Numbered from the stretch's first letter, positions 49,787 through 60,440 are shown. The stretch: 64,000 nt of DNA from Jeotgalicoccus aerolatus (GCF_014635205.1 NZ_BMCN01000003.1:1-64000), one strand, 5' to 3'. The notes: generated by a model not told the origin, from the sequence alone. Numbers and translations: made by a program.

Positions 49787-51166
49787 ATGGCAAAAGCAAA
49801 AGTATCATTCGAATGCATGGCATGCGGTTATGAAACGCCGAAGTGGATGGGGAAATGCCCGAACTGCGGCGCATGGAACCAGCTCGAAGAAAAAATTGTA
49901 CATAAGGAATCAGTACCAGGCAGGGGAACATTAGGGAAGACACCGGCTGATGACCGTTCCCGTGCTGCGAAACTAACGACTGTTAAGAAAAGTGAAACAC
50001 CGCGTACAACAACACGATCCGGTGAATTTGACCGGGTGCTTGGCGGCGGCATTGTCAATGGCTCTCTTATTTTAATTGGAGGAGATCCCGGAATAGGAAA
50101 GTCGACAATTCTGCTGCAGACCGCCTTAATTTTAGCAGAAAATCATAACGTGCTTTACGTTTCAGGAGAGGAGTCTCTTGAACAAATTAAAATGCGTGCG
50201 GACCGGATTACAGATACACCGTCAGATTTAACTGTCTTCTGCGAAACAAACCTGCTGTATATTCATGAAGAAATTAAGCGTATCAAACCGGATTTTCTTA
50301 TTATTGACTCCATCCAGACAGTATTCCACCCTGATGTTACAAGTGCACCGGGCAGCGTTGCTCAGGTCAGAGAAAGCACTCAGTCAATTATGAATATCGC
50401 CAAAGGTAATAATATCGCGACCTTTATCGTTGGACACGTTACTAAAGACGGTCAGATTGCGGGGCCGAGACTGCTTGAGCATATGGTTGATACAGTGCTG
50501 TACTTCGAAGGTGACCAGCACCATACATACCGTATACTGCGTGCTGTTAAAAACCGTTTCGGTTCAACGAATGAAATGGGCATTTTTGAAATGAAAGCTA
50601 AAGGTTTGGAAGAGGTGCTGAACCCGTCTGAAATATTTCTGGAAGAACGTTCAAAAAATGCACCGGGTTCAGCCATCGTTGCAACGATGGAAGGCACGCG
50701 CGCCATGCTTGTTGAGGTGCAGTCTCTCGTTACACCGACGCACTTTCACAACCCGAGACGCATGGCAACCGGTGTTGACACCAACCGGCTGTCCCTTTTA
50801 ATGGCTGTTCTTGAAAAAAGTGAAGGGCTGCTGATGCAGCAGCACGATGCTTATATTAAAGTTGCCGGCGGAGTTAAACTCGATGAACCGGCAGTGGATT
50901 TAAGCGTGATTATCAGTATTGCTTCAAGTTTCCAAAATATCGCTGTACGCGGTGACGATTGTTTTATCGGAGAAGTCGGTTTAACCGGTGAAATTAGACG
51001 TGTGACTAAAATTGAACAGCGGCTGCAGGAAGCGGCGAAACTCGGTTTTAAGCGTGCAATTGTACCGGCTTCAAACTTAAGCGGTGTGGATGTGCCTGAC
51101 GGCATTGAAGCAATCGGAGTGAAAACGCTGAAGCAGGCCATTAAACACGCACAGTATAAAAATTAA
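49787..51166 (+). CDS. radA: DNA repair protein RadA
   Basis: RecA-like helicase that helps branch migration during recombination. Zinc finger Cys10, Cys13, Cys24, Cys27; Walker [10 protein letters not shown] near residues 98-106; the RadA motif KNRFG near residue 258; and a Lon-protease-like C-terminal domain. 459 residues. Follows the clp operon as in Staphylococcus and Bacillus. Confidence 0.96.
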   Translation: MAKAKVSFECMACGYETPKWMGKCPNCGAWNQLEEKIVHKESVPGRGTLGKTPADDRSRAAKLTTVKKSETPRTTTRSGEFDRVLGGGIVNGSLILIGGDPGIGKSTILLQTALILAENHNVLYVSGEESLEQIKMRADRITDTPSDLTVFCETNLLYIHEEIKRIKPDFLIIDSIQTVFHPDVTSAPGSVAQVRESTQSIMNIAKGNNIATFIVGHVTKDGQIAGPRLLEHMVDTVLYFEGDQHHTYRILRAVKNRFGSTNEMGIFEMKAKGLEEVLNPSEIFLEERSKNAPGSAIVATMEGTRAMLVEVQSLVTPTHFHNPRRMATGVDTNRLSLLMAVLEKSEGLLMQQHDAYIKVAGGVKLDEPAVDLSVIISIASSFQNIAVRGDDCFIGEVGLTGEIRRVTKIEQRLQEAAKLGFKRAIVPASNLSGVDVPDGIEAIGVKTLKQAIKHAQYKN

Positions 51167-51181
51167 AGAAGGAGGATTTGT

Positions 51182-52234
51182 ATGCTCAAATATTTATTGT
51201 ATGTTGTGTACATACTGATAGGTATTTCTCTAGGCGTATGGCTGTTTCCGGAACTGCAGCTGATCTTGCCTTTTGAAGTCCCGATAATATTTAACAACAT
51301 ACTAGTCAGCGGCACGCTCGGTGTACTGTTAGTCTTTTTATTATTTGGCTGGACGCTGCCACACGCACACAGTTTTTTGAAAAAGAGTGAAGGATATCTT
51401 CTGTCCAGAAGCCTGATCGAAATTTTGTTTGCTACTTTAGGAATGATGCTGGGACTCGTAATCGCTGTCTTAATATCTCTTTTAATAAATACGCTGGACA
51501 TTCCTTTAATTGGTGAACTGGTACCGATCATTTTTGCTGTCGTTCTGGGTTATTTAGGTTTTATCATCGGACTCAGGAAATTCAGCGAAGTGCTGGACTT
51601 CTTTCCGAAATCATCAGGGAAAACCAAGAGCAGCAGCAATGCCTTGACGAAATTTATCGATACGAGCGTGATTATTGACGGCCGTATTATCGATGTTGTT
51701 GAAACGGGCTTTTTAGAAGGTGAAATCATTATTCCGCAGTTTGTGCTGGATGAACTGCAGCTGATTGCTGACGCTACAGACCCAGTGAAGCGGGAAAAGG
51801 GCCAGCGCGGTCTGGATATGCTGAACCGTTTGCAGGAGAACAGTGACAATGTCAGAATTGAAGCGGTGACTTACGATAAACTAGATGTCGATCAGCAGCT
51901 GATCGATATTGCTAAAAAAGAAAACGGCGCAATTTTAACGACAGATTATAATTTAAATAAAATATGCCAGCTGCATGACATTCCTGTATTGAACGTCAAT
52001 GAATTAAGCAGTGCGATTAAAACTGTTGTTGTACAGGGTGATGTGTTCGAGCTGTTTGTTTCAAAAACGGGTAAAGAAGAAAACCAGGGTGTCGGTTATC
52101 TGGAAGACGGCACAATGGTTGTCGTTGAAAATGGAGAGCATTTAATTAACCAGCTGGTGCCTGTAGTGGTTACAAGTGTGCTTCAGACTAACTCAGGCCG
52201 AATTGTCTTTGCGAAACGGGAGAAAAATAAATGA
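51182..52234 (+). CDS. yacL: PIN/TRAM domain membrane protein (YacL)
   Basis: Four hydrophobic segments in residues 1-135, then a PIN domain with acidic residues in KFIDTSVIIDGRIIDV and TTDYNLNK, and a C-terminal TRAM domain (GYLEDGTMVVVENGEHLI) likely to bind RNA. Suggests a membrane-anchored nuclease, but its target is unknown. 350 residues. Overlaps ispD by four bases. Confidence 0.92.
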   Translation: MLKYLLYVVYILIGISLGVWLFPELQLILPFEVPIIFNNILVSGTLGVLLVFLLFGWTLPHAHSFLKKSEGYLLSRSLIEILFATLGMMLGLVIAVLISLLINTLDIPLIGELVPIIFAVVLGYLGFIIGLRKFSEVLDFFPKSSGKTKSSSNALTKFIDTSVIIDGRIIDVVETGFLEGEIIIPQFVLDELQLIADATDPVKREKGQRGLDMLNRLQENSDNVRIEAVTYDKLDVDQQLIDIAKKENGAILTTDYNLNKICQLHDIPVLNVNELSSAIKTVVVQGDVFELFVSKTGKEENQGVGYLEDGTMVVVENGEHLINQLVPVVVTSVLQTNSGRIVFAKREKNK

Positions 52235-52902
52235 AATATACAGTAATCATTCCGGCAGCCGGTCTCGGTTCGAGAATGGGACTCGGATTTAATAAGGTCC
52301 TGCTTGAAATCGACGGTGAAGCGGTCATTAAAAGAACAGTCCGGCATTTTGAAAACGATCCTGACTGTGAAGCGATTCATTTGGCTGTCAGATCAGAAGA
52401 GATGAATGTGATCAGGGATTTTTTTAAAGATTCCAGTAAAGTTGCCGGTATTCATATTGGCGGAACAGAACGTCAGGACAGTATTTATAATGCACTGATT
52501 CATGTTAAAGATACAGAGTATGTGTTTGTACATGACGGTGCACGACCGTTTTTAACTGCGGATGTGCTGGAGCGGCTGAAAGAAAAAGTTGTCACTGCCG
52601 ACGCGGTCATCTGCGGTGTAAAGACTAAAGATACACTGAAACGTGTCGTCGGAGGTAAAGTGAAAGAGACGCTGGTCAGAGATGAAATTATTTCTGTCCA
52701 TACGCCTCAGGCTTTTAAACTTGATATACTGAAACAGGCATATCATCATGCTAAAGAAAATAATTTAAAAGTAACAGATGACTCGATGATGGTAGAGGCG
52801 GCAGGTAAAGAAGTCTATTTAGTCGAATCGACTTATGATAATATAAAAATAACGACAAGCGAAGATTTGCAGCTTGCACATATGATTCTTAAAGGAAAGT
52901 AG
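52231..52902 (+). CDS. ispD: 2-C-methyl-D-erythritol 4-phosphate cytidylyltransferase
   Basis: Third step of the MEP isoprenoid route: MEP plus CTP to CDP-ME. CTP-binding loop [14 protein letters not shown] at residues 9-22, VHDGARPF near residue 99, and VTDDSMMVE near 182. The first loop distinguishes it from the related TarI, although TarI-like activity cannot be fully excluded. 223 residues. Directly followed by ispF, as in Bacillus. Confidence 0.92.
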   Translation: MKYTVIIPAAGLGSRMGLGFNKVLLEIDGEAVIKRTVRHFENDPDCEAIHLAVRSEEMNVIRDFFKDSSKVAGIHIGGTERQDSIYNALIHVKDTEYVFVHDGARPFLTADVLERLKEKVVTADAVICGVKTKDTLKRVVGGKVKETLVRDEIISVHTPQAFKLDILKQAYHHAKENNLKVTDDSMMVEAAGKEVYLVESTYDNIKITTSEDLQLAHMILKGK

Positions 52903-52909
52903 TGAGGAT

Positions 52910-53392
52910 ATGAGGATCGGTCACGGTTATGATGTGCACGCATTTGAAGCATCGCGTCCGCTGATTTTAGGCGGATTGGAAATCCCGCATGACTTCGGTT
53001 TAAAAGGGCATTCTGATGCGGATGTACTGCTGCATACGATTGCAGATGCCATACTGGGTGCACTTGCACTGGGTGATATTGGGAAATTTTTCCCGGATAC
53101 AGATGATAAATTTAAGGATGCAGATTCAAGTTTGCTGCTTGCTGAAGTAGTAGAAATGATGCAGCAAAAGGGCTATGAAATCGGAAATATCGATGCAGTA
53201 GTCATTGCGGAACGTCCGAAATTAAGAGGGTATATCGATCAAATGCGCGGAAATGTTGCAGCGCTTTTGAAGACGGATATATCAAATGTTAATATTAAAG
53301 CGACAACATCTGAAAAATTAGGATTTACAGGCAGAGAAGAAGGCATCGCGAGTGAAGCGGTAGTCTTACTTAAGAAACAGGAGGCAAAATAA
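52910..53392 (+). CDS. ispF: 2-C-methyl-D-erythritol 2,4-cyclodiphosphate synthase
   Basis: Closes CDP-ME-2-phosphate into the cyclodiphosphate. The zinc site is DVHAF in GHGYDVHAF (Asp8, His10) with His42 in [26 protein letters not shown] is the C-terminal hallmark. 160 residues. Its presence makes an active MEP pathway likely. One-base overlap with gltX. Confidence 0.96.
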   Translation: MRIGHGYDVHAFEASRPLILGGLEIPHDFGLKGHSDADVLLHTIADAILGALALGDIGKFFPDTDDKFKDADSSLLLAEVVEMMQQKGYEIGNIDAVVIAERPKLRGYIDQMRGNVAALLKTDISNVNIKATTSEKLGFTGREEGIASEAVVLLKKQEAK

Positions 53393-54843
53393 TGAGTAAA
53401 GTAAGAGTGAGATATGCACCGAGTCCAACCGGGTTCCTGCACATAGGGAATGCAAGGGCAGCATTGTTCAATTATTTATTCGCACGTCACCACGGCGGCG
53501 ATTTTATTATCCGCATCGAGGATACAGATAAAGCGAGACACGTGGATGAAGGTGAAGAATCTCAGCTGAATTACTTGAAGTGGCTTGGTATCGAGTGGGA
53601 TGAAAGTGTTGACGTCGGCGGCAGCTACGGTCCTTACCGTCAGTCTGAACGCGGCGACATATACGCCCCTTATATTCAAAAGCTGCTGGATAACGATTTA
53701 GCATACCGCTGCTACATGACTTCTGAAGAATTGGAAGCGGAAAGAGAAGAACAGCTTAAAAATGGTCAGACCCCAATGTACGGCGGCAAACATGCACATT
53801 TAACTGCTGAAGAGGAAGAAGCGTTTAAAGCCGAAGGCAGAGAACCGTCAATCCGCCTCCGTGTGCCTAAAGATAAAACATACACTTTCAACGATATGGT
53901 TAAAGGTGATGTATCATTTGATTCAAATGGATTCGGCGACTGGGTTATCGTTAAGAAAGACGGCGTGCCGACATATAACTTTGCGGTAGTTATCGACGAT
54001 CATGAAATGGAAATAACACATGTACTCCGCGGTGATGACCATATTTCAAACACACCGAAACAAATGATGGTTTACGAATTACTTGGTTTACCGCTGCCGG
54101 AATTCGGCCACACAGCATTAATTGTCAATGAAGAAAAGAAAAAATTATCAAAACGCGATGCATCGATTATTCAATTTATCGAGCAGTATGAAGAACTGGG
54201 TTATTTACCGGATGCCATGTTTAACTTTATCGCACTGCTTGGATGGTCTCCTGAAGGTGAAGAAGAAATCTTCACTAAGGAAGAATTAATTGCTAACTTC
54301 GATGAAAACAGACTGTCAAAAGCATCGGCATTTTTCGATAATCAGAAACTGATGTGGATTAACAACCAGTATATGAAACAGAAAAATTCTGAAGAGATTT
54401 TTGATATGGCTCTGCCATTCCTGCAGGAAGCGGGCAGAATTAGTGAGGATCCAGACCAGGAAGAACTGGACTGGGCCAGAAAACTCGTCGCACTCTACCA
54501 GCCTCAAATGAGTTATGCAGCTGAAATTACTGAGCTCTCAGAACAATTCTTTAAAGATCACGTTGAATTTGACGAAGCGGCACAGGAAGTGCTGGAGCAG
54601 GACCACATTTCAGAATTGATGACAGCACTGCATGAGCATTTTACGGCGCTGGAAGACTTTTCTCCAGAATCGATTAAAGCTGAAATTAAAGCAGTACAAA
54701 AAGCGACTGGAATTAAAGGCAAGAAATTATTTATGCCGATCCGCGTCGCAGTCACTGGTGAAACAAAAGGGCCTGAATTGCCGGATGCTATTTCATTAAT
54801 CGGCAAAGATACAGCACTCGAGCGTATTAAACGATTGATTTAA
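53392..54843 (+). CDS. gltX: Glutamate--tRNA ligase
   Basis: Class I synthetase charging tRNA-Glu, and very likely tRNA-Gln as well in this phylum through GatCAB. HIGN at residues 17-20 in [18 protein letters not shown] at residues 251-255; helical anticodon-binding domain at the C-terminus. 483 residues. Last gene of the radA-yacL-ispD-ispF-gltX run. Confidence 0.96.
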   Translation: MSKVRVRYAPSPTGFLHIGNARAALFNYLFARHHGGDFIIRIEDTDKARHVDEGEESQLNYLKWLGIEWDESVDVGGSYGPYRQSERGDIYAPYIQKLLDNDLAYRCYMTSEELEAEREEQLKNGQTPMYGGKHAHLTAEEEEAFKAEGREPSIRLRVPKDKTYTFNDMVKGDVSFDSNGFGDWVIVKKDGVPTYNFAVVIDDHEMEITHVLRGDDHISNTPKQMMVYELLGLPLPEFGHTALIVNEEKKKLSKRDASIIQFIEQYEELGYLPDAMFNFIALLGWSPEGEEEIFTKEELIANFDENRLSKASAFFDNQKLMWINNQYMKQKNSEEIFDMALPFLQEAGRISEDPDQEELDWARKLVALYQPQMSYAAEITELSEQFFKDHVEFDEAAQEVLEQDHISELMTALHEHFTALEDFSPESIKAEIKAVQKATGIKGKKLFMPIRVAVTGETKGPELPDAISLIGKDTALERIKRLI

Positions 54844-54852
54844 GCGGAACTG

Positions 54853-54881
54853 TTGAATAAGGCCGCAGTCTGCCGTATGAT
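54853..54881 (+). promoter_or_regulatory. cysE operon promoter
   Basis: TTGAAT (54853-54858), 17 bases, TATGAT (54876-54881), directly before the T-box leader. Confidence 0.82.
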
Positions 54882-54887
54882 ATAGTT

Positions 54888-55070
54888 GTTAAAAGCTAAG
54901 TATATAATCGCTGGACACAAAGAGATTATCCGACTGCTGAAACGGATGACAAGGCGTTTTGTAGAATTGCACTTTTAATATTTAAGGAATTTTATATTTT
55001 AAAGTGATAAAGCAGAGTGGAACCGTGCGTAAGCGCCTCTGTCCGGTGACCGGGCAGAGGCGTATTTTTA
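54888..55070 (+). promoter_or_regulatory. Cysteine T-box leader
   Basis: The T-box signature AGAGTGGAACCGTGCG is at 55014-55029. A candidate specifier codon, TGC (Cys), sits at 54968-54970 within GAATTGCAC, followed by a purine as usual. The terminator is a 13-bp stem, 55034-55046 with 55050-55062, followed by TATTTTTA. Uncharged tRNA-Cys would let transcription continue into cysE-cysS. Confidence 0.92.
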
Positions 55071-55089
55071 TGATTTCAGGAGGGCGAAG

Positions 55090-55746
55090 ATGTTTCAAAG
55101 AGTGAAAGAAGATCTTTCAATGGTGCTGGAGCTGGACCCGGCAGCAAAAAATAAATTCGAAGCGTTTTTTACGTATTCAGGCGTTCATGCTGTATGGGCG
55201 CACTTAATCGCACACTGGTTTTACAAGAAGAATTTCAAAGTTATCGCGCGCGTGATCTCGCAGGTCAGCCGATTTTTTACAGGGGTGGAAATTCACCCCG
55301 GCGCTAATATCGGCAGACGGCTTTTTATCGACCACGGAATGGGGGTCGTTATCGGCGAGACGTGTAATATTGGCAATGATGTCACGATATATCAAGGGGT
55401 AACACTCGGTGGAACGGGTAAAGAAGACCATAAACGCCACCCCGACATCGATGACAATGTGCTGATTGCAGCTGGTGCCAAAGTGCTCGGCAACATTCGT
55501 ATCGGTGAGTCTTCAAATGTCGGCGCCAACTCCGTAGTACTTAAAAATGTACCGCCTCACTCGACCGTCGTGGGTATACCTGGACATGTCGTCAAGCAGC
55601 ACGGCCAGCGCGTCAGAAAACATAATAATTTTGATCACAGGGATCTTCCGGATCCATTATTTGAAAAACTGCTGGAACTTGAAAAAGATATTAGTAACTT
55701 CAGAAAAGAAGTTGGAAATGAGGTCAAAGATGGTTCGCATATATAA
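55090..55746 (+). CDS. cysE: Serine O-acetyltransferase
   Basis: First step of cysteine synthesis: serine plus acetyl-CoA to O-acetylserine. A short helical N-terminus leads to hexapeptide repeats with [13 protein letters not shown]-type, [20 protein letters not shown] and [14 protein letters not shown], holding the catalytic His. 218 residues. GGAGGGCG precedes the start. Under T-box control and overlapping cysS, so amino-acid supply and tRNA charging rise together. Confidence 0.95.
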   Translation: MFQRVKEDLSMVLELDPAAKNKFEAFFTYSGVHAVWAHLIAHWFYKKNFKVIARVISQVSRFFTGVEIHPGANIGRRLFIDHGMGVVIGETCNIGNDVTIYQGVTLGGTGKEDHKRHPDIDDNVLIAAGAKVLGNIRIGESSNVGANSVVLKNVPPHSTVVGIPGHVVKQHGQRVRKHNNFDHRDLPDPLFEKLLELEKDISNFRKEVGNEVKDGSHI

Positions 55747-57124
55747 TACAATTACTAGAAAAAAAGAAGAATTTAAACCGCTTGAAGCGGGCAAGGTCAG
55801 CATGTACGTCTGCGGTCCGACTGTATATAACTATATTCATATCGGCAACGCGAGACCTGCCATTGCTTTCGATACAGTGCGCCGCTATTTGGAATATAAG
55901 GGCTACGAAGTGAAATATGTATCGAATTTTACGGACGTCGACGATAAGCTGATCAAAGCTTCAAAAGAACTCGGTGAGACGGTGCCGGAAATTGCGGAGC
56001 GTTTTATCGAAGCATTCTTTGAAGACACTGGAGCTTTGAATGTTAAAAAAGCAGACGTTCATCCGAGAGTAATGAATCATATGCCTGATATTGTCGATTT
56101 TATAAAAGTATTAATCGATAAAGGGCATGCGTATGAATCCGGCGGCGATGTTTACTTTAAAACACGTTCTTTTGACGGTTATGGAAAACTGTCTCATCAG
56201 TCAGTTGATGATTTAAAAGTCGGCGCGCGCATCGATGCAGGAGAGAAGAAAGAAGATCCGCTTGATTTTGCATTGTGGAAACAGGCAAAAGATGGTGAAA
56301 TCAGCTGGGAATCACCGTGGGGTGAAGGCCGTCCGGGCTGGCATATCGAGTGCAGTGTCATGGCGAGACAGCATCTTGGCAATACGATTGATATTCATGC
56401 CGGTGGACAGGATTTAACTTTCCCGCACCACGAAAATGAAATTGCGCAAAGCGAGTGCATGACGGACGAGACTTTTGCTAATTACTGGATGCACAACGGC
56501 TATATTAATATCGATAATACGAAAATGTCTAAATCTCTCGGCAACTTTATTTTAGTGCACGATATTATTAAGGAAGTGGAACCGAATGTACTGCGCTACT
56601 TTATGATTAGCGTACATTACCGGAATCCAATTAACTATAACCGTGAATTGGTTGATGCAGCGAGAAATAGTCTAATGCGTATTCAGGACAGCTATCACCA
56701 GGCCGCTGAACGGCTTGAGAAAGCAGTCGGCACTGAAGCAGATAAGAAAGTTCTGGAAGCAATCGATGCCAATATCGAAGTGATGAAATCGCACATGGAT
56801 GACGATTTTAATACTGCAAATGCAATTTCAGCATGGCATGAATTGACCGGCGAACTGAATAAATATTTACGCCAGCCGGCTGCGTCCAAAGAAGTGCTTG
56901 AGAAATTCATGTCTGCATTTGAAACATATTCTAAAATTCTCGGTGTCGGTCTGGAAAGAAAAGAGCTGCTGCTCGATGAGGATATTGAGAAACTGATCAG
57001 CGAAAGAGAAGAAGCACGTCAAAATAAAGACTTTGCCCGCGCAGATGAGATTCGTGACGGGCTGCAGGAACAGGGAATTATTCTGGAAGATACTAAAGAC
57101 GGCGTGAGATTTAAACGTGGATAA
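55730..57124 (+). CDS. cysS: Cysteine--tRNA ligase
   Basis: Class I synthetase; zinc ligand Cys28 in [14 protein letters not shown] at residues 37-40, second zinc ligand in [14 protein letters not shown] near residue 208, KMSKS at 265-269. 464 residues from the ATG at 55730; a longer reading through cysE is rejected. Overlaps cysE by 17 and mrnC by 8 bases. Confidence 0.96.
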   Translation: MVRIYNTITRKKEEFKPLEAGKVSMYVCGPTVYNYIHIGNARPAIAFDTVRRYLEYKGYEVKYVSNFTDVDDKLIKASKELGETVPEIAERFIEAFFEDTGALNVKKADVHPRVMNHMPDIVDFIKVLIDKGHAYESGGDVYFKTRSFDGYGKLSHQSVDDLKVGARIDAGEKKEDPLDFALWKQAKDGEISWESPWGEGRPGWHIECSVMARQHLGNTIDIHAGGQDLTFPHHENEIAQSECMTDETFANYWMHNGYINIDNTKMSKSLGNFILVHDIIKEVEPNVLRYFMISVHYRNPINYNRELVDAARNSLMRIQDSYHQAAERLEKAVGTEADKKVLEAIDANIEVMKSHMDDDFNTANAISAWHELTGELNKYLRQPAASKEVLEKFMSAFETYSKILGVGLERKELLLDEDIEKLISEREEARQNKDFARADEIRDGLQEQGIILEDTKDGVRFKRG

Positions 57125-57518
57125 AACTCAACTGAATACTGTACCGTCGCTGTCGCTGGCATTTTTAGGCGACGCTGTTTATGCCGTTTATGTGCGCGAG
57201 TATTTAATTAAAAATAAACCTTACTTAAAACCGGATATGCTTCATAGGGAAGCGAACAAACTGGTCAGTGCAAAAGCTCAGGCTGAAGCCTTGTTCTTAT
57301 TAAGGCGCAGCGAAATTTTATCAGAGGAAGAATGGGACATAGCGAGAAAAGCGCGTAATAAGTCGAGTGCGACCCGGGCCAAAAACGCATCGATTAAAGA
57401 ATACAGAAATGCCTCTGGACTAGAGGCGCTGATCGGGCATCTGGCTTTAGATGACAAGGAAGATCGTGTCGCTGAGCTGATGCACCTTATTATTCAGAAT
57501 GGGAGTGAGACAGAATGA
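57117..57518 (+). CDS. mrnC: Mini-ribonuclease III
   Basis: RNase III catalytic domain without a dsRNA-binding domain, needed for 23S rRNA maturation. [17 protein letters not shown] near residue 11 holds the conserved acidic pair, and [13 protein letters not shown] and [12 protein letters not shown] follow. 133 residues, GTG start. Four-base overlap with rlmB, so two 23S rRNA-processing genes are adjacent. Confidence 0.94.
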   Translation: MDKTQLNTVPSLSLAFLGDAVYAVYVREYLIKNKPYLKPDMLHREANKLVSAKAQAEALFLLRRSEILSEEEWDIARKARNKSSATRAKNASIKEYRNASGLEALIGHLALDDKEDRVAELMHLIIQNGSETE

Positions 57519-58258
57519 GCGATTCAATTATAGCAGGACGCCACGCGGTCAAAGAGCTGCTGCGTTCAGACAGCGATATTAACAAAATTTATATTCAGGA
57601 TACTGTGAATAAGAGCCAGCTGAAAGAAATACTGGATCTGGCGAAAGAACAAAGAGTCGTCGTATCGACAGTGCCTAAAAATAAAATAGACGGACTGACA
57701 GATGAGCGCCATCAGGGTATTGCAGCGATGGTCAGCGCACATGAATATATGCCGCTTGAAACACTGCTTGAAACCATCGAAGGAAAAGATGCCAATGTTA
57801 TTATTCTCGACGGTCTGGAAGACCCTCATAACCTCGGTTCTATTTTAAGATCGTGCGACGCTGCCGGCTTTGATGCGGTGATTATACCGAAACGCCGGTC
57901 AGTACAGCTGACGGATACAGTTGCAAAAACATCAACAGGTGCTATCGAGTATGTTCCTGTCGTCAGAGTAACGAATATTAATCAGACAATAGACAAATTG
58001 AAAGAAAATAATTTCTGGGTCATCGGCAGCGATGGAACGGGGACGCTCGACTATCGCGAAATGAATGCGAAGTCAGGCAGTACAGCGCTCGTTGTTGGCA
58101 GTGAAGGTGAAGGTATCAGTAAAAAGACACTGGAGAAATGCGATTTTACAGTTAAAATTCCGATGACCGGCGAAATTACCAGCCTGAATGCTTCGGTGTC
58201 CGCTGCACTGCTGATGTATGAAGTTTACCGCCAGCAGAACCCGCTTGGACGTGATTGA
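57515..58258 (+). CDS. rlmB: 23S rRNA 2'-O-methyltransferase RlmB-type (TrmH family)
   Basis: SPOUT-fold RNA methyltransferase. N-terminal RNA-binding domain (IIAGRHAVKELLRSDSDI), then motif 1 LDGLEDPHNLGSILRSCDAAG near residue 94, motif 2 VVGSEGEGISK and motif 3 IPMTGEITSLNASVSAALLMYE, the knot. 247 residues. Bacillus YacO modifies 23S G2251; the same is inferred here. Confidence 0.92.
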   Translation: MSDSIIAGRHAVKELLRSDSDINKIYIQDTVNKSQLKEILDLAKEQRVVVSTVPKNKIDGLTDERHQGIAAMVSAHEYMPLETLLETIEGKDANVIILDGLEDPHNLGSILRSCDAAGFDAVIIPKRRSVQLTDTVAKTSTGAIEYVPVVRVTNINQTIDKLKENNFWVIGSDGTGTLDYREMNAKSGSTALVVGSEGEGISKKTLEKCDFTVKIPMTGEITSLNASVSAALLMYEVYRQQNPLGRD

Positions 58259-58260
58259 TT

Positions 58261-58785
58261 ATGAGGAAAAAACGCCGTGTACTGGTCGTCGACGGCTATA
58301 ACCTGCTCGGTGCCAATGCCAAGCTGTTCGCAGAATCTAAAATATCTCTGCAGCTGGCGAGAGAAGAAGTACTGAAAGTCCTGGCTGAATACCAGGCAGT
58401 TCAGAGCCATGAAATTATTTGTGTTTTCGATGCTTATGAAGTGAAAAGTAAAGAAGCAGTAATAGATTACCACGGTTTGACTGTCGTTTATACAAAAGAA
58501 AAAGAAACAGCAGACGAATATATCGAACGTTTCGTCTACGATAACTATCATCCGCATTTGTGCGATATTAGTGTTGTGACCAGCGACCTTACTGAGCAGA
58601 ATGCCATATTTGCTTACGGTGCTTACCGTATTCCTTCGAGAGAGATGTGGCTCAACCTGGCAGAAGCTGATAAAAATATCAGTGCACATATCGAGACGAT
58701 AAATGAAAAACTGCCTAGGACAAAACTAGATATCAGTGACGAAGTGCTGGCAAAAATGGAAAAACTGCGAAGAGGCAAGGAATGA
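58261..58785 (+). CDS. yacP: NYN domain ribosome-dependent endonuclease Rae1-like (YacP)
   Basis: NYN/PIN-like nuclease fold with VVDGYNLLGANAKL near the start and EKETADEYIERFV near residue 80 carrying the acidic site. Bacillus Rae1 cuts mRNA in the ribosomal A site. 174 residues from the ATG at 58261; a TTG two codons earlier is possible. Last gene of the T-box operon. Confidence 0.9.
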   Translation: MRKKRRVLVVDGYNLLGANAKLFAESKISLQLAREEVLKVLAEYQAVQSHEIICVFDAYEVKSKEAVIDYHGLTVVYTKEKETADEYIERFVYDNYHPHLCDISVVTSDLTEQNAIFAYGAYRIPSREMWLNLAEADKNISAHIETINEKLPRTKLDISDEVLAKMEKLRRGKE

Positions 58786-58789
58786 CGCC

Positions 58790-58818
58790 TTGAACCTGCA
58801 CTGCAAACCTCATATATT
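58790..58818 (+). promoter_or_regulatory. sigH promoter
   Basis: TTGAAC (58790-58795), 17 bases, TATATT (58813-58818), 27 bases before sigH. Confidence 0.75.
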
Positions 58819-58845
58819 ATAAGTAAATATGCAGGGGGCGGTGCA

Positions 58846-59499
58846 ATGGAAATCAAAGTATCTTATTTTACTGTTGTCAGAGAAGAGCGTACACGTTATG
58901 TAACTAGTGCCGGGACAAATTTAGATGCTTATGCGATTAAAGTGAGAGCTGGAGATCTTTCAGCTTTTGATTCCATTGACCAGCTGATTCGCCCGGCAAT
59001 TAGAAGAATGACATTTAAATATGATTTGAATGAACACGACAGAGAAGATTTGATTCAGGAAATGATGTGTCATGCGCTGTATCTGTGTCAGAAGTACGAC
59101 GGCAACAAGGGACATTACAGAAATTATGTATTGCGATCCTGCCGTTTAAAAATGTACGATTATATTAATTATTTCAATTCCTGGCATCAGATCGATCTCG
59201 ATCCGAATGAAGCTTGGCTGTATCAGAATAAACATGCGCTTTCTCATCTTATCGTTAAAGAAATGCAGGCGGAATACGTTGAAGCGGTGAATAATTTATC
59301 GCATTTTGAAAAACAGGTAATGAAACTGCTTTTTGAAGGCTGTACTTTCAACGATATCGCAGTCATTTTAAATAAGGATTCAGAGACGATCCTCAGCACG
59401 ACTTACAGGATAAAATTTAAGCTCGGCGAGATTGAAGATTTACACACGATTGTTGACAACAGCGCCTCAAGCCGATATAGTATATTAGAATTGAAATGA
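58846..59499 (+). CDS. sigH: RNA polymerase sigma factor SigH
   Basis: Sigma-70-family factor of the Spo0H/ComX type. Region 2 is visible at about residues 45-110 ([22 protein letters not shown]), and a helix-turn-helix region 4 near residues 155-195 ([25 protein letters not shown]). In Staphylococcus aureus the equivalent sigma factor switches on competence genes. 217 residues; start behind GGGGGCGG. Position between yacP and rpmG-secE is the conserved one. A promoter for the next genes is inside its 3' end. Confidence 0.9.
   Translation: MEIKVSYFTVVREERTRYVTSAGTNLDAYAIKVRAGDLSAFDSIDQLIRPAIRRMTFKYDLNEHDREDLIQEMMCHALYLCQKYDGNKGHYRNYVLRSCRLKMYDYINYFNSWHQIDLDPNEAWLYQNKHALSHLIVKEMQAEYVEAVNNLSHFEKQVMKLLFEGCTFNDIAVILNKDSETILSTTYRIKFKLGEIEDLHTIVDNSASSRYSILELK
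59453..59481 (+). promoter_or_regulatory. rpmG-secE-nusG promoter within sigH
   Basis: TTGACA (59453-59458), 17 bases, TATAGT (59476-59481), located in the last 50 bases of sigH. Confidence 0.82.
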
Positions 59500-59509
59500 G
59501 GAATTTACG

Positions 59510-59647
59510 ATGAAAATTGCTCTTATTTGCAGCGACTGCGGCTCGCGTAACTATACGTTAAACAAGCCGGTTCACAACGAAAGACTCGTCATGAAAAAAC
59601 ATTGTCCAAAATGCAATAAGCATACAACGCACAAAAGTTCTATATAG
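59510..59647 (+). CDS. rpmG: 50S ribosomal protein L33 (zinc-binding form)
   Basis: 45 residues, [15 protein letters not shown] through [15 protein letters not shown]. Both CxxC pairs are kept, so this is the zinc-binding (C+) form. It has no strong ribosome site (ATGAGG 9 bases upstream). Conserved neighbour of secE. Confidence 0.95.
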   Translation: MKIALICSDCGSRNYTLNKPVHNERLVMKKHCPKCNKHTTHKSSI

Positions 59648-59664
59648 TTCAGGAGGAACGGTTG

Positions 59665-59841
59665 ATGAATAATAATAAGAACTTCTTCCAAAATGTTGTT
59701 AGCGAGATGAAAAAAGTCAGCTGGCCAACAGGGCAGGAAGTAGTCCGTTATACAACGACAGTAGTATTCACTGTCGTATTTTTCCTAATATTTTTCTACT
59801 TGCTGGATATCGGTATTACAGCATTAATTGATCTTATGTAA
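59665..59841 (+). CDS. secE: Preprotein translocase subunit SecE
   Basis: 58-residue clamp of the SecY channel. [20 protein letters not shown] is the amphipathic helix, followed by one membrane helix (about residues 29-51). AGGAGGA lies seven bases before the ATG; an in-frame TTG one codon earlier is less likely. Confidence 0.96.
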   Translation: MNNNKNFFQNVVSEMKKVSWPTGQEVVRYTTTVVFTVVFFLIFFYLLDIGITALIDLM

Positions 59842-59859
59842 TTTTAAAGGAGCGGTAAA

Positions 59860-60399
59860 ATGTCTCTAGACAAGCAATGGTATGCAGTACATACTTATTC
59901 AGGATATGAAAACAAAGTAAAGGCAAACTTAGAGGCGCGCCTTGAATCAATGAACATGCAGGATTTAATTTTCAGAGTGGTTATTCCCGAAGAGGAAGAA
60001 ACGACGATTAAAGACGGCAAAAAGAAAACAGCAATGAAGAAAACATTCCCGGGTTATGTGCTCGTGGAATTAGTCATGACAGATGAATCATGGTATGTCG
60101 TAAGAAATACTCCCGGCGTGACAGGTTTTGTCGGTTCTCAAGGAGCGGGCAGCAAGCCGAACCCGCTGCTGCCGGAAGAAGTTAAATTTATTCTGCGTCA
60201 AATGGGAATGTCAGAAAAAATTGTCGATGTGGAAGTTTCTGTTGGAGAATCCATCAATATTGTTGCGGGTCCTTTCAATAATCAGAGCGGCGTCATTGAA
60301 TCTATCGATGAGGAACATTACAAGCTGACAGTGCTGGTAGAAATGTTCGGACGTGAAACACCGGTTGAGGTTGAATTCGACCAAATAGAAAAACTTTAA
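59860..60399 (+). CDS. nusG: Transcription termination/antitermination factor NusG
   Basis: Binds RNA polymerase and couples it to the ribosome or to pausing. NGN domain (WYAVHTYSGYENKVKANL, residues 7-24; VRNTPGVTGFVG) and C-terminal KOW domain (INIVAGPFNNQSGVIESID). 179 residues. Confidence 0.97.
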   Translation: MSLDKQWYAVHTYSGYENKVKANLEARLESMNMQDLIFRVVIPEEEETTIKDGKKKTAMKKTFPGYVLVELVMTDESWYVVRNTPGVTGFVGSQGAGSKPNPLLPEEVKFILRQMGMSEKIVDVEVSVGESINIVAGPFNNQSGVIESIDEEHYKLTVLVEMFGRETPVEVEFDQIEKL

Positions 60400-60407
60400 T
60401 TTTTATA

Positions 60408-60437
60408 TTGAAATATGTAACTATTATGTGCTATACT
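60408..60437 (+). promoter_or_regulatory. rplK-rplA promoter
   Basis: TTGAAA (60408-60413), 18 bases, TATACT (60432-60437). Confidence 0.75.
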
Positions 60438-60440
60438 TTC

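Noticed and set aside
55547-55729. N-terminal extension of cysteinyl-tRNA synthetase by 61 codons
   Set aside because: It runs through cysE in another frame; the synthetase fold begins at MVRIYNT, 55730.
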